Source of the DNA: Butyricimonas paravirosa
GTDB lineage: Bacteria > Bacteroidota > Bacteroidia > Bacteroidales > Marinifilaceae
Direction of reading: 5' to 3'
DNA length: 64,000 nt
NCBI RefSeq assembly: GCF_032878955.1
Contig: NZ_CP043839.1
Span: 2,666,001-2,730,000 of the forward strand
Shown: positions 18,393 to 27,333 of the stretch, one piece after another
How the letters are laid out: the number at the start of each line of letters is the position of its first letter
Position numbering within the stretch: position 1 is the stretch's first letter
The notes under the pieces: model-generated
The model's database searches: none
Told to the model about the DNA's origin: nothing
Seen by the model: the letters and a program-made list of their open reading frames with translations, nothing else
Translations under genes and position numbers: made by a program

Positions 18393-19922
18393 CTATGACT
18401 CCCGGTATTTTACATTTTTCACGTTCTCTTTCAATCGCCTCAGATCAGACCATTTTTTCCATGCTCCTTTCAAGTTATTCCACTCATCCTTATCGTAAAA
18501 ATGCCATTTATACAACAAAAACGGATATCCGCCCAAAATAACCAATTTCACCAATATACTTATCCCAATAGCTGTTTCATTAAATAATATACCGATCAGG
18601 TATAATATTGTTCCCACAACAAGCACCTTCCCCACTTTCGACAATTCATAGGGAATAGGGTAATACCGTTGAGCAAATATATAACATGCCAACCACGAAA
18701 TTACTTGAACAAACATTGTAGACAAAGCAGCCCCGTACATTCCCATTGAAGGCACAAGCACCATATTTAAAAAGAAATTTAGGATTGTAATACCAACTAT
18801 GATATAACTTATAATTTTAGTTCTTTTCATTATTTGTAATCCTATCATACAGCACTCTCGCATCACATTGAAAAAAATAGCATAAGTAATAAAAGGGATT
18901 ACATAAAGAGCCTCAATATAATCAGGATTGGTCGTCACCCATACGATCCCTTCTCTAGAGAACAGATTCAAGCCTAAAGCACAAAACATCAAACCAAAAG
19001 AGAAGTAAGTCAATACTTTTGAATAAAAACGTTTATTGTCCGGATCGTTCATTTTCTTCATCAACAAAGGAGTCAACGCTAATTGAACTGATGTTACCAC
19101 AAAAACTTTAAGTGTATTTCCCACTTTGTACCCTAAGCTATAAAAACCAACATCCTCTAACCCTTGAAAATGGTTTATTATATAACGATCAAAAACAGTA
19201 AGCAAATTCCCAATCACTGCAGAAAAAACTAACGGATAACTGTATAAGAATAATTGAACCGTACATGCCCGATCCATTTGGAAGGAACTATTTTTAATGA
19301 TCAATGGCAAAACCATTAGTAGCTGGATGACACTTCCCACTAATTGCGCCTCATACACACCTGCAATTCCTCTGTGCAAAGAAATAGTAAAATAAATGGT
19401 CAAGACCAATGTTACAAACAGCCTCATAATATTCGTTGTCGAATAATAAATAGGCTTACTTTGTAATCTCAACAAATTTTGCGGGACCTCGACAACAGCC
19501 CCTAACATAGAAGTTAATATCAGTAATTGAAGAACATACGGAAGATCTTCACCTAAAGAATATCCTTCTTGCTGCACCAACAATACCGATAAGCCATCAA
19601 CATTCAACCACAATAGCCCCCCAACAGTTAAAGAGATCAATATCGTAAACAACAATGTCGTGAAAAAAATAGTCTTTTGTTTATCCCGATATTCGGCATC
19701 CCAATACCAACGGATCAACCCGGAATATAAAGAAAGTCCCATCACCGCAATCAAAATTTGTGATGTCACCTCCAATAACCCCATCAACCCGTAATCAGCA
19801 GTAGAGAAATATTCGGCATCCGTATAAAGGGGAATCAGAATAAAACCGACAAGCTTGACAGCCACATTTCCGATACCATAAAGTACCGAATCTTTCATGA
19901 CTTGCTTTATATCTTTAAACAT
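18393..19922 (-). CDS. Wzx-type polysaccharide flippase
   Basis: 509 residues with about 12-14 hydrophobic segments and the MATE/MOP-fold pattern of lipid-linked oligosaccharide flippases (start KDSVLYGIGNVAVKLVGFIL, later FDRYIINHFQGLEDVGFYSLGYKVG). Such proteins move undecaprenyl-linked repeat units across the inner membrane. Its start overlaps the end of the upstream glycosyltransferase gene by 8 bases, so translation is probably coupled. A matching polymerase (Wzy) is not seen in the window. The C-terminus ends in a basic cytoplasmic tail. Confidence 0.85.
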   Translation of the reverse strand: MFKDIKQVMKDSVLYGIGNVAVKLVGFILIPLYTDAEYFSTADYGLMGLLEVTSQILIAVMGLSLYSGLIRWYWDAEYRDKQKTIFFTTLLFTILISLTVGGLLWLNVDGLSVLLVQQEGYSLGEDLPYVLQLLILTSMLGAVVEVPQNLLRLQSKPIYYSTTNIMRLFVTLVLTIYFTISLHRGIAGVYEAQLVGSVIQLLMVLPLIIKNSSFQMDRACTVQLFLYSYPLVFSAVIGNLLTVFDRYIINHFQGLEDVGFYSLGYKVGNTLKVFVVTSVQLALTPLLMKKMNDPDNKRFYSKVLTYFSFGLMFCALGLNLFSREGIVWVTTNPDYIEALYVIPFITYAIFFNVMRECCMIGLQIMKRTKIISYIIVGITILNFFLNMVLVPSMGMYGAALSTMFVQVISWLACYIFAQRYYPIPYELSKVGKVLVVGTILYLIGILFNETAIGISILVKLVILGGYPFLLYKWHFYDKDEWNNLKGAWKKWSDLRRLKENVKNVKYRES

Positions 19923-21042
19923 TTCTTTCCTCCATGATTTCTTGATATATTTCTATCATATCTTCCACATTCTTATCCCAATCATATAATTCCCGAACCC
20001 TCTTTTCTCCATTTTGAGCCAAAGTAACCCGTAATGTTTCATCATTTACCAGGGTTTCCATGGCCTCTGATGCTTGTTGTGGATTCTCACGTTCAACGAT
20101 AAGGCCGGACTCTCCCGATTTCACGATTTCGGTGAATCCCGGAGCATCTGATACAACAACAGGACAGCCCACGGCCATTGCCTCCACTACAGCAACCCCA
20201 AAACTTTCTGCCCGGGAAAGCGCCACGAATACATCAAAAGAACTGATGACTTCCGGCAAATGATCATGTACGACCTTTCCTTCAAATATGATTTTTTCTG
20301 CCAACCCCCAATTTATTGCTTGTAACTGTAATTTTTCTCTCTCACTTCCCTCTCCCACGATCCGTAAACACAAGTTCAGATCTGGTCGCCGTTTACACAA
20401 CAAAGCAAAAGCATCAATCAACGTATCTATCCCATACCCATATTCCAAAGTTTTCACAATTCCAAACACGAATCCATCTGTCTCTTGATGCTTTTTTGGA
20501 AATCTCTTGAACAATGTCATATCCACTCCGAATGGGGTAACAGGGATTTGTTTTTTATCCGTATATCTTGCAAGTTCTCCGGCCATCACGTGGCTTGTAG
20601 ACAAAACCCGATCCGCCTTTTTCAATATATATTTAATCACACAAGCCCTGCTCCATGAACGCCGGGGATAGTCATATACATCTGTTCCCCATGCCGAAAC
20701 GACGAAAGGATGAAAACCCGCCAACGCCCCGAATAAACCATTATCCGATAAATAGTGAGCATGAACGATATCCGGATGAAATATTTGAATGGAATTTCTG
20801 ATGTCTTTTATCAACGCCCGGTAATAAATAAATAATTTGACTAAAATAAAACCCTTGATCCCTTTACTATCACGTGATTGCCAGAACGATTTTACCTGTA
20901 CATGCTTAATCCCCCTATAATAGTCAACCTTTTCACAAGGATAAAAACTGTATAACATAATCTCCACTCCCCGCTTAGCCAACGCACTTACCCATCGTTG
21001 AGTATGTATCGCGGCGGGATTTGATAACATGAACACTTTCAT
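19915..21042 (-). CDS. Glycosyltransferase, GT4-like
   Basis: 375 residues, GT-B fold. N-terminal motif FMLSNPAAIHTQRWVSALAKRG; donor domain with GIVKTLEYGYGIDTLIDAF and the E-x7-E type segment in ESFGVAVVEAMAVGCPVVVSD. It is the first gene of the - strand polysaccharide operon and has a likely promoter at 21061-21091. It overlaps the flippase gene by 8 bases. The sugar it transfers cannot be predicted. Confidence 0.85.
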   Translation of the reverse strand: MKVFMLSNPAAIHTQRWVSALAKRGVEIMLYSFYPCEKVDYYRGIKHVQVKSFWQSRDSKGIKGFILVKLFIYYRALIKDIRNSIQIFHPDIVHAHYLSDNGLFGALAGFHPFVVSAWGTDVYDYPRRSWSRACVIKYILKKADRVLSTSHVMAGELARYTDKKQIPVTPFGVDMTLFKRFPKKHQETDGFVFGIVKTLEYGYGIDTLIDAFALLCKRRPDLNLCLRIVGEGSEREKLQLQAINWGLAEKIIFEGKVVHDHLPEVISSFDVFVALSRAESFGVAVVEAMAVGCPVVVSDAPGFTEIVKSGESGLIVERENPQQASEAMETLVNDETLRVTLAQNGEKRVRELYDWDKNVEDMIEIYQEIMEERNV

Positions 21043-21060
21043 AATTCAATTCTTGATAAA

Positions 21061-21091
21061 CAAAAATAGCAATTATTCATCGAGTAGTAAA
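21061..21091 (-). promoter_or_regulatory. Promoter of the - strand polysaccharide operon
   Basis: On the - strand, TATTTTTG (21068-21061) is a perfect -7 match; TTTA lies 19 bases further upstream (21091-21088). It starts 18 bases before the first codon. Confidence 0.5.
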
Positions 21092-21110
21092 GATTTCATA
21101 TTATATTTTT

Positions 21111-21118
21111 TATTTTTG
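21111..21118 (+). promoter_or_regulatory. -7 element upstream of the YfhO-family gene
   Basis: TATTTTTG, a perfect TAnnTTTG match 35 bases before the start. It is divergent from the promoter at 21061-21091, so both share a 111-base gap. No clear -33 box. Confidence 0.45.
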
Positions 21119-21153
21119 TCGATGAATAAACATGGCCTTAAAAAAGATTCAAA

Positions 21154-23628
21154 ATGAAACAGCTAAAACTGAAAGCATTCTATCCCCATTTATTTGCAAT
21201 TATATTATTGATCCTGATCGGTTTTATATATTTCTATCCCACGTTACAAGGAAAGGTTGTCAATCAATCGGATGTCTCTTCTTTCGTGGGTGCCGCCAAA
21301 GAAACGATAGATTACCGGGCCGCAAACAACGGGGAAGAACCGCTTTGGACAAATTCCATGTTCAGTGGAATGCCCACAACCATGATCAGTACCTATTACA
21401 AGGGAAACTATCTGGAAAATATTTACGAATTTCTATTCGTTGGTCCTCGGCCTGCAGCCGATTTAATCTTAGGTTTCATCAGTTTTTACTTTCTTATGCT
21501 GGCATTTGGGGTCAATCCTTGGTTGTCCATTGTTGGTGCTTTGGCATTTGGACTCTGCTCCTATAATTTCCAAATCATCCAAGTAGGGCATAATGCCAAA
21601 ATGACCGCTATCGCCCTTATGCCCGCGGTTCTCGCTGCACTTGTCTATGCCTTTCGAAAGAACCGATGGCTGGGAGCCGTGCTGTTTGGCATCACACTCT
21701 CTTTCGAGATTATGGCCAATCACCCGCAAATCACATTCTATCTGGCATTTATTACGATATTCTACGGTATTGCTCAATTATACACGGCTATAAAACAAAA
21801 GGCTCTACCGTCATTCTTGAAAACAACCATATTGTTAATTGTTGCTGCCGGACTGGCCGGGGCTACGAACGTGAACCATTTATGGCCGACATGGGAATAT
21901 GGTAAATATACCATGCGTGGTGGTTCGGAATTAACTTTAAATCAAAAGAACCAAACCAAAGGTGGTTTGGATAAAGAATACGCGACAGCATGGAGTTACG
22001 GGATAGATGAATCCCTGAATCTGCTGATCCCGAACTTTAAAGGAGGAGCCTCGGCCGGGGCATTAAGCAAAAACTCGGAGACTTACAAATTCTTAAAGAG
22101 CGCAGGAGCCCAGAATGCAGAGCAAATGATCAAGCAAATGCCTTTATACTGGGGTCCTCAAGCATTTACAGCCGGGCCGATGTACATGGGAGCTATCGCT
22201 ATTTTCCTATTCGTACTAGGATTAATCTTGATAAAAGGCCCCATGAAATGGTGGATCGTGGGTATATCCCTGTTAGCCCTATTCTTGGGTTGGGGACGTC
22301 ATTTCATGGCATTATCAAGTTTCTTCTATGATTATGTTCCTTTGTACAATAAATTCAGAGTACCTTCGATGATGCTGGTTGTACTGCAAGTGACCATCCC
22401 GTTATTAGGCATATACACGCTGAACAAAATTCTCAATGGCTGCTTTGAACGACAAGTTCTTGTTAAATCATTAAAAATATCTCTTGGTATTACAGCCGGA
22501 ATTTGTGCTTTATTCGCCTTGATTCCCGGACTTGCCGGAAATTTCTCCGCCCCCATCGACACACAAGCCGAATGGTTACAACAATACTTACCCGCAGAAC
22601 GAGAATCTTTACTCCGCACCGATGCTTTCCGCTCATTGGCATTTATATTATTGGCAGGAGCCGTTATCTGGGCATGGGTAATCCAAAAACTAAAAGTAAC
22701 CCAAGTTGCTATAATCATGGGGTTACTGATTCTTGCAGATATGTGGACCGTGGATAAACGTTATTTAAATGCTGACCATTTCGTTACACAACGAGAATTT
22801 AATAGCCAATATAAGTTACGTCCTGCTGATAATGCTATTTTAACCGATAAAGATCCTAATTACCGGGTGTTGGATTTATCCGTAGACGTGTTTAACGATT
22901 CCCATACCAGTTATTTCCACAAAACAATCGGGGGTTACAGTGCCGCAAAATTACAACGCTATCAAGACATGATTGATTACTTTATCATTCCCGAAATACA
23001 GAATCTCGGGAACGCATTAAAGCAATCACCGACACTTTCTTCCATCGAGGGAAGCCTTTCCCAGCAAAAAGCACTAAACATGCTGAATGCGAAATACATT
23101 ATCATTGATCCGAACTCGGCACCAATCAATAATCGTTTCGCATACGGGAACGCATGGTTTGTTAAAGATTACGAATTAGTTGACACTCCGGATGATGAAA
23201 TTATCACGTTGAAACAAATCGATCCGAAAGAATCTGCCGTTATCAACAAAGAATTCCAATCTATTATCCAAGACAAGGGATTCAATTTCGACGAAAACGC
23301 AACTATTAAACTGACATCTTACGCCCCGAATAAATTAGAGTATAAAACTTCAGCTACCGATGAACAATTGGCCATTTTCAGCGAAGTATATTACCCGAAA
23401 GGCTGGAATGTTTACGTGGATGGTAAACCAAGTGAACTATTCCGGGCTGATTACATTTTACGGGCCATGATCGTTCCCGCCGGAGAACACGTGATCACGT
23501 TCGAGTATAAACCGCAATCCTATTTCATGGGAGCTAAAATATCAGCGATAAGTTCCAGCATATTACTACTTGCGTTATTAGGATGTATTGTATTTTATAT
23601 TATTCGTTATTATAAGAAAAAAAATTAA
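21154..23628 (+). CDS. YfhO-family multi-pass membrane protein (GT-C-like)
   Basis: 824 residues. About a dozen membrane segments fill the first 520 residues, followed by a soluble, probably extracytoplasmic domain and one last membrane segment with a basic tail. NQSDVSSFVGAAKETIDY near the N-terminus carries the acidic loop typical of GT-C enzymes, and the C-terminal FSEVYYPKGWNVYVDGK motif is common in YfhO proteins. Firmicute members glycosylate cell-wall polymers using lipid-linked sugars; the role in Bacteroidota is not known to me. Its position next to a surface-glycan cluster suggests a late glycan-modifying step. The start MKQLKL is 42 codons shorter than nothing upstream in frame and is directly followed by the first helix. 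Confidence 0.82.
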   Translation: MKQLKLKAFYPHLFAIILLILIGFIYFYPTLQGKVVNQSDVSSFVGAAKETIDYRAANNGEEPLWTNSMFSGMPTTMISTYYKGNYLENIYEFLFVGPRPAADLILGFISFYFLMLAFGVNPWLSIVGALAFGLCSYNFQIIQVGHNAKMTAIALMPAVLAALVYAFRKNRWLGAVLFGITLSFEIMANHPQITFYLAFITIFYGIAQLYTAIKQKALPSFLKTTILLIVAAGLAGATNVNHLWPTWEYGKYTMRGGSELTLNQKNQTKGGLDKEYATAWSYGIDESLNLLIPNFKGGASAGALSKNSETYKFLKSAGAQNAEQMIKQMPLYWGPQAFTAGPMYMGAIAIFLFVLGLILIKGPMKWWIVGISLLALFLGWGRHFMALSSFFYDYVPLYNKFRVPSMMLVVLQVTIPLLGIYTLNKILNGCFERQVLVKSLKISLGITAGICALFALIPGLAGNFSAPIDTQAEWLQQYLPAERESLLRTDAFRSLAFILLAGAVIWAWVIQKLKVTQVAIIMGLLILADMWTVDKRYLNADHFVTQREFNSQYKLRPADNAILTDKDPNYRVLDLSVDVFNDSHTSYFHKTIGGYSAAKLQRYQDMIDYFIIPEIQNLGNALKQSPTLSSIEGSLSQQKALNMLNAKYIIIDPNSAPINNRFAYGNAWFVKDYELVDTPDDEIITLKQIDPKESAVINKEFQSIIQDKGFNFDENATIKLTSYAPNKLEYKTSATDEQLAIFSEVYYPKGWNVYVDGKPSELFRADYILRAMIVPAGEHVITFEYKPQSYFMGAKISAISSSILLLALLGCIVFYIIRYYKKKN

Positions 23629-23637
23629 CTACCAATA

Positions 23638-23674
23638 AAATAACGACAGCCGGATAACCCGTTTGTCGTTATTT
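23638..23674 (+). terminator. Terminator-like hairpin after the YfhO-family gene
   Basis: 11-bp perfect stem AAATAACGACA/TGTCGTTATTT with a 15-base loop, 10 bases after the stop codon. Confidence 0.6.
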
Positions 23675-23729
23675 CCGTATCTATATAGATGGCATGAAAA
23701 TTGCTAGGTATTACGAAAAATAAATTTTT

Positions 23730-25091
23730 ATGAGAAAATATTATTGGATTCTTTTATTTGCTGTGGGATTACTAAGCTCGTGCGAGAAAGTAAAAGACTT
23801 GAGTGATGATGCTAGAATTGAGCGTTTTGAAATCACATCATACACCCCGACGACAGCCGAACTAGGAGAAATCTATCGCGATGACAAGTCTATTATTATA
23901 CCTGTCGTTCCGGAAGATAATTTATTTCCTTTAACACTCCAAACTGTTTTAGAGACAAGTTCAACAACCCATAAAGTTCTTGGTAATTACGTGAAAGGCC
24001 AAGATATTGTATTTAATGGAGGAGAATCTACTATCAACTTTTTCCTTATAGCAGAAAGTGGATTCGTTCATCCATATTCTATTAGTTTGGAAGCTATGGA
24101 TACTGGAGCAGATATTCTACAATTCAAATTTGAAGGCTCAGAGAAAATGACTATTACAATCAATCCCTGGAGCAAAATAGTCAATATCTCCGTGTTAGAT
24201 CCCGGTTTCCCGGTTACAATAAAACCTACAATCCGGTTATCAGAGGATGCTACTTTTGCAGGTTACACGGAAGGAGAAGAATTAACGTTTCAAAGTTTTG
24301 AGGATATAAAAGAGATCACGGTTGTCTCCGCTGACGGACAAACTCGTCGGACATGGAAGATTCAATTCGGAGCCCTTTTACAAATCCCCAATTCGGACTT
24401 TGAATCATGGGGAAAATTCGGAAACGATATTAATTTAAATGAAGAAACTATTGATCCCGTACCGGGATACGGAAAAGGTTGGGCAACTGCAAACAATTAC
24501 TTCGTACAAGGAACTCGCCCTGTTGAACACAATGGAGGTTATGCAGCCAAGATGACGACAAATGAACAAAATGCTCTTATTTTCGGTAAGTTAATCGCAG
24601 CAGGAAGTATCTATACTGGGTGTTTCAAATTCGATGTTGGGGCACTTAATGACCCTCGATCCATGACTCACTTTGGAATCCCTCACACGGTGAGAATTCA
24701 ATCTATCGAATTTGATGCCAAATATGAACCCGGTCCACAATTAAAACAAGCGGTTAAAAGTGGTTCAAAATACTCTATCGAAGATCGCGAAGGCGTGGAT
24801 GTCGGACAAGCTTTTGTCGAAATTATTCGTTGGACTGGAGAAGGGACATTCGAATACCATGGAAGACCTGCAGATGGTGTTGAAGTTCTCGGAAGAGGAG
24901 AAATCCTTTTTGATGGAAAAGAAACGAAATACCGGAACTGGGCTCATTACAATATCCCGGTTGTATACACGAACCAAACCGATATTCCTACACACATTGT
25001 TATCGTGTTCAGTTCCAGCAAAAGCGGGGATATATTCTTAGGAGCTCCGGGTAGTACCATGGAAGTAGATGACGTCAAACTGATTTATTAA
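23730..25091 (+). CDS. PCMD-domain surface lipoprotein
   Basis: 453 residues. Lipoprotein signal with the lipidated Cys at residue 18 (LLSSCEK). The first 210 residues look like two small beta domains. From about residue 215 (IPNSDFESWG) to the end (PGSTMEVDDVKLIY) the sequence matches the PCMD domain, a putative carbohydrate-metabolism or glycan-binding domain common in Bacteroidota. The next gene, 11 bases on, encodes a small outer-membrane barrel, so the two probably work together at the cell surface. No catalytic residues can be named. Confidence 0.75.
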   Translation: MRKYYWILLFAVGLLSSCEKVKDLSDDARIERFEITSYTPTTAELGEIYRDDKSIIIPVVPEDNLFPLTLQTVLETSSTTHKVLGNYVKGQDIVFNGGESTINFFLIAESGFVHPYSISLEAMDTGADILQFKFEGSEKMTITINPWSKIVNISVLDPGFPVTIKPTIRLSEDATFAGYTEGEELTFQSFEDIKEITVVSADGQTRRTWKIQFGALLQIPNSDFESWGKFGNDINLNEETIDPVPGYGKGWATANNYFVQGTRPVEHNGGYAAKMTTNEQNALIFGKLIAAGSIYTGCFKFDVGALNDPRSMTHFGIPHTVRIQSIEFDAKYEPGPQLKQAVKSGSKYSIEDREGVDVGQAFVEIIRWTGEGTFEYHGRPADGVEVLGRGEILFDGKETKYRNWAHYNIPVVYTNQTDIPTHIVIVFSSSKSGDIFLGAPGSTMEVDDVKLIY

Positions 25092-25102
25092 ATCATTGCA
25101 AC

Positions 25103-25897
25103 ATGAAACATTACATCATATATACACTTATATTTCTAATCTGTGGAGCATTCTCCGTACAAGGACAAGAGAAGGTACGGAAAACAGATTCTGTCGATTA
25201 TCGATTTGCATTAGGGGTTCAGTTGGGTACGGATATTGGTGGAGCCGTACCGTTCCCGTTCAAACATATACCCGAAACATTCAACCCTTATCCCAAATTG
25301 AATTTATCGTTAGGTGCTAAACTATCTTTTCCCATCACTTCCCGCTGGTCTCTAGGTACGGAACTCACGTATAAAACGATCACCATGAATGCTGATGCGA
25401 GGGTCGAAAATCAACGCTATCAAGACAAAGAACTTGTTCAATACTTCTCAGGATCGGCAGAAATGCACATGGATTTTACCATGCTTGAGATCCCCGTGTA
25501 CACGAAATATACTCTACGTAACGGGAAAGACCGACTTCTATTAGGTCCCTATTTCGCTTGGGTAATGAAGAGTTCATTTGTAATCGATCCGGAGAAAGGA
25601 TACATCGGAACCGGAGGTCCAGACAAAGTTGATTCAATCATGCCGGATGATATGGACGATATGGATTTTGACTCTTCCTTGGACTCTTGGGATCTGGGAA
25701 TCTTAATGGGATATGAAAGAAAACTTTCAACCCGTTTCGAACTTGGACTTCGTTTCTCTTGGGGATTCAAAGATATATTCAAAAGCAATAATCAATATTT
25801 TGATTATAGTATGTTACACATGAGAGGTACCGTGGTTATCAGCTATAATCTATTTGATATTAAACCTCCTAGATTTCCTAAATTCAGTAGAAAATAA
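25103..25897 (+). CDS. Outer-membrane beta-barrel protein (PorT-like)
   Basis: 264 residues with a signal peptide (residues 1-20, ends SVQGQ). The rest is a run of amphipathic beta strands with aromatic ends (GVQLGTDIGG, LSLGAKLSF, SLGTELTYKTITM, FELGLRFSWGFKDIF), as in small PorT/OmpW-like barrels of this phylum. It is transcribed with the PCMD lipoprotein upstream. A strong two-way terminator follows. What it transports or anchors is unknown. Confidence 0.75.
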   Translation: MKHYIIYTLIFLICGAFSVQGQEKVRKTDSVDYRFALGVQLGTDIGGAVPFPFKHIPETFNPYPKLNLSLGAKLSFPITSRWSLGTELTYKTITMNADARVENQRYQDKELVQYFSGSAEMHMDFTMLEIPVYTKYTLRNGKDRLLLGPYFAWVMKSSFVIDPEKGYIGTGGPDKVDSIMPDDMDDMDFDSSLDSWDLGILMGYERKLSTRFELGLRFSWGFKDIFKSNNQYFDYSMLHMRGTVVISYNLFDIKPPRFPKFSRK

Positions 25898-25903
25898 TAA
25901 AAG

Positions 25904-25929
25904 AAATGCCGATTTAACAATCGGCATTT
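25904..25929. terminator. Two-way terminator between convergent genes
   Basis: 11-bp perfect stem AAATGCCGATT/AATCGGCATTT with a 4-base loop and T run on the + side. It lies between the stop of the barrel gene (25897) and the stop of the U32 gene (25932). Confidence 0.85.
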
Positions 25930-25931
25930 TT

Positions 25932-27188
25932 TTATTGCATCAACTCCTCCGTCGTATCCACCAACTTGTACAATTTATCAGACCTTCGCAATTTCGTTTC
26001 GCACGGCATGGAGAAAATAGCCCCTTTACCCACTTGTTCGACAGGTGCCAGCTCCAACCTTAACTCCGGGACAATCATTTGCACCACTCCCGTGTTCGGT
26101 CCGACGATCATTACTTCTTCTCCCACTTTCAAATCATAGGATTCCAGTTTAAATTCTCCTACCTGCAATTTACCGAAATAGTTTGTCACTTTACCGATAC
26201 AAATCTTCTTTTTCGTGGCTTTAGACCCATACACCTCGCTCCACTCCCCCAAACGCTGGCCCAGATAATAGCCATCCCAAAATCCCCGGTTAAACACGGT
26301 AGCCAATCGCTCTTTCCAATTCGCAATCTTCTCCGCCCCGTAGCTCCCGTCAAGATAAGCATTCAACGCCTCGTCATAACACTCGCAAACCGTCTTCACA
26401 TATTCTGCCGGACGGGCACGCCCTTCAATCTTGAAAACCCGCACCCCGGCATCGATCATTTTATTAATAAAACCAATCGTACACAAATCTTTAGGAGACA
26501 TGATATATTTCCCATCAACCTCCAATTCTATATCACTCTCGGTATCTTTCACCGTATAAGAACGTCGACATATTTGATAGCAAGCCCCCCGGTTTGCCGA
26601 AGCATTCATCTCATGGAGACTTAAATAACATTTACCCGAAACCGCCATACACAATGCCCCATGAGAAAACATCTCGATCTGGATCAATTCTCCCTTGGGA
26701 CCACGCAAATCATTTTCAACAATTTGACGATGAATCATCATCACTTGATCCATATCCAGCTCACGAGCCAACACCACTACATCCGCAAATTGGGCATAGA
26801 ACTTCACCGCCTCATAATTGGTAATATTACATTGCGTACTGATATGCACTTCCACCCCTATCGAGCGGGCGTACAAGATTGCTGCAATATCCGAGGCAAT
26901 AATCGCTGACACCCCAGCATCCTTCGCACACTCGATCACTTGATGCATTTTATCCAGCTCGTTATTATATATAATCGTATTCACCGTGAGATAAGTCTTC
27001 ACTTCCCGGGCGTTACAACGTTCCACGATATTCCTCAGATCATCCAACGTGAAATTAGCCGATGAACGGGAACGCATATTCAATCCTTCCACCCCAAAAT
27101 AAACAGAATTCGCTCCAGCCTGCAAAGCCGCCTCCAAAGATTCATAAGAACCAACCGGAGCCATCACTTCAAAATCTTTCCTTTTCAT
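25932..27188 (-). CDS. Peptidase U32 family protein (YegQ/TrhP-like)
   Basis: 418 residues. The TIM-barrel start FEVMAPVGSYESLEAALQAG and the family signature EMFSHGALCMAVSGKCYLS are clear, followed by the cysteine-rich NRGACYQICRR. Despite the name, well-studied U32 proteins of this type (TrhP/YegQ) take part in 5-hydroxylation of uridine 34 in tRNA, and RlhA modifies 23S rRNA. The cysteines probably bind an iron-sulfur cluster. Single gene with its own -7 element. Assignment to tRNA or rRNA modification cannot be settled from sequence alone. Confidence 0.85.
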   Translation of the reverse strand: MKRKDFEVMAPVGSYESLEAALQAGANSVYFGVEGLNMRSRSSANFTLDDLRNIVERCNAREVKTYLTVNTIIYNNELDKMHQVIECAKDAGVSAIIASDIAAILYARSIGVEVHISTQCNITNYEAVKFYAQFADVVVLARELDMDQVMMIHRQIVENDLRGPKGELIQIEMFSHGALCMAVSGKCYLSLHEMNASANRGACYQICRRSYTVKDTESDIELEVDGKYIMSPKDLCTIGFINKMIDAGVRVFKIEGRARPAEYVKTVCECYDEALNAYLDGSYGAEKIANWKERLATVFNRGFWDGYYLGQRLGEWSEVYGSKATKKKICIGKVTNYFGKLQVGEFKLESYDLKVGEEVMIVGPNTGVVQMIVPELRLELAPVEQVGKGAIFSMPCETKLRRSDKLYKLVDTTEELMQ

Positions 27189-27206
27189 ATCGTTTCTTTA
27201 AGCAGA

Positions 27207-27214
27207 CAAAAGTA
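27207..27214 (-). promoter_or_regulatory. -7 element upstream of the U32 gene
   Basis: On the - strand TACTTTTG, a perfect TAnnTTTG match 18 bases before the start codon; TTTA lies 18 bases further upstream. Confidence 0.45.
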
Positions 27215-27333
27215 ACTCCCTTAATTGAAAATTAAAAATTTAAAGGCTACTCTCTCATTTTAATATCATTCAAGCCGATAAACTATTTTCTTTCTCTCCC
27301 GTATATTTACACGAAAATCAATGATAGCATACC

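Noticed and set aside
21132..21566. 144-residue frame on the + strand
   Set aside because: It overlaps the YfhO-family gene in another frame and has low-complexity, shadow-like content.
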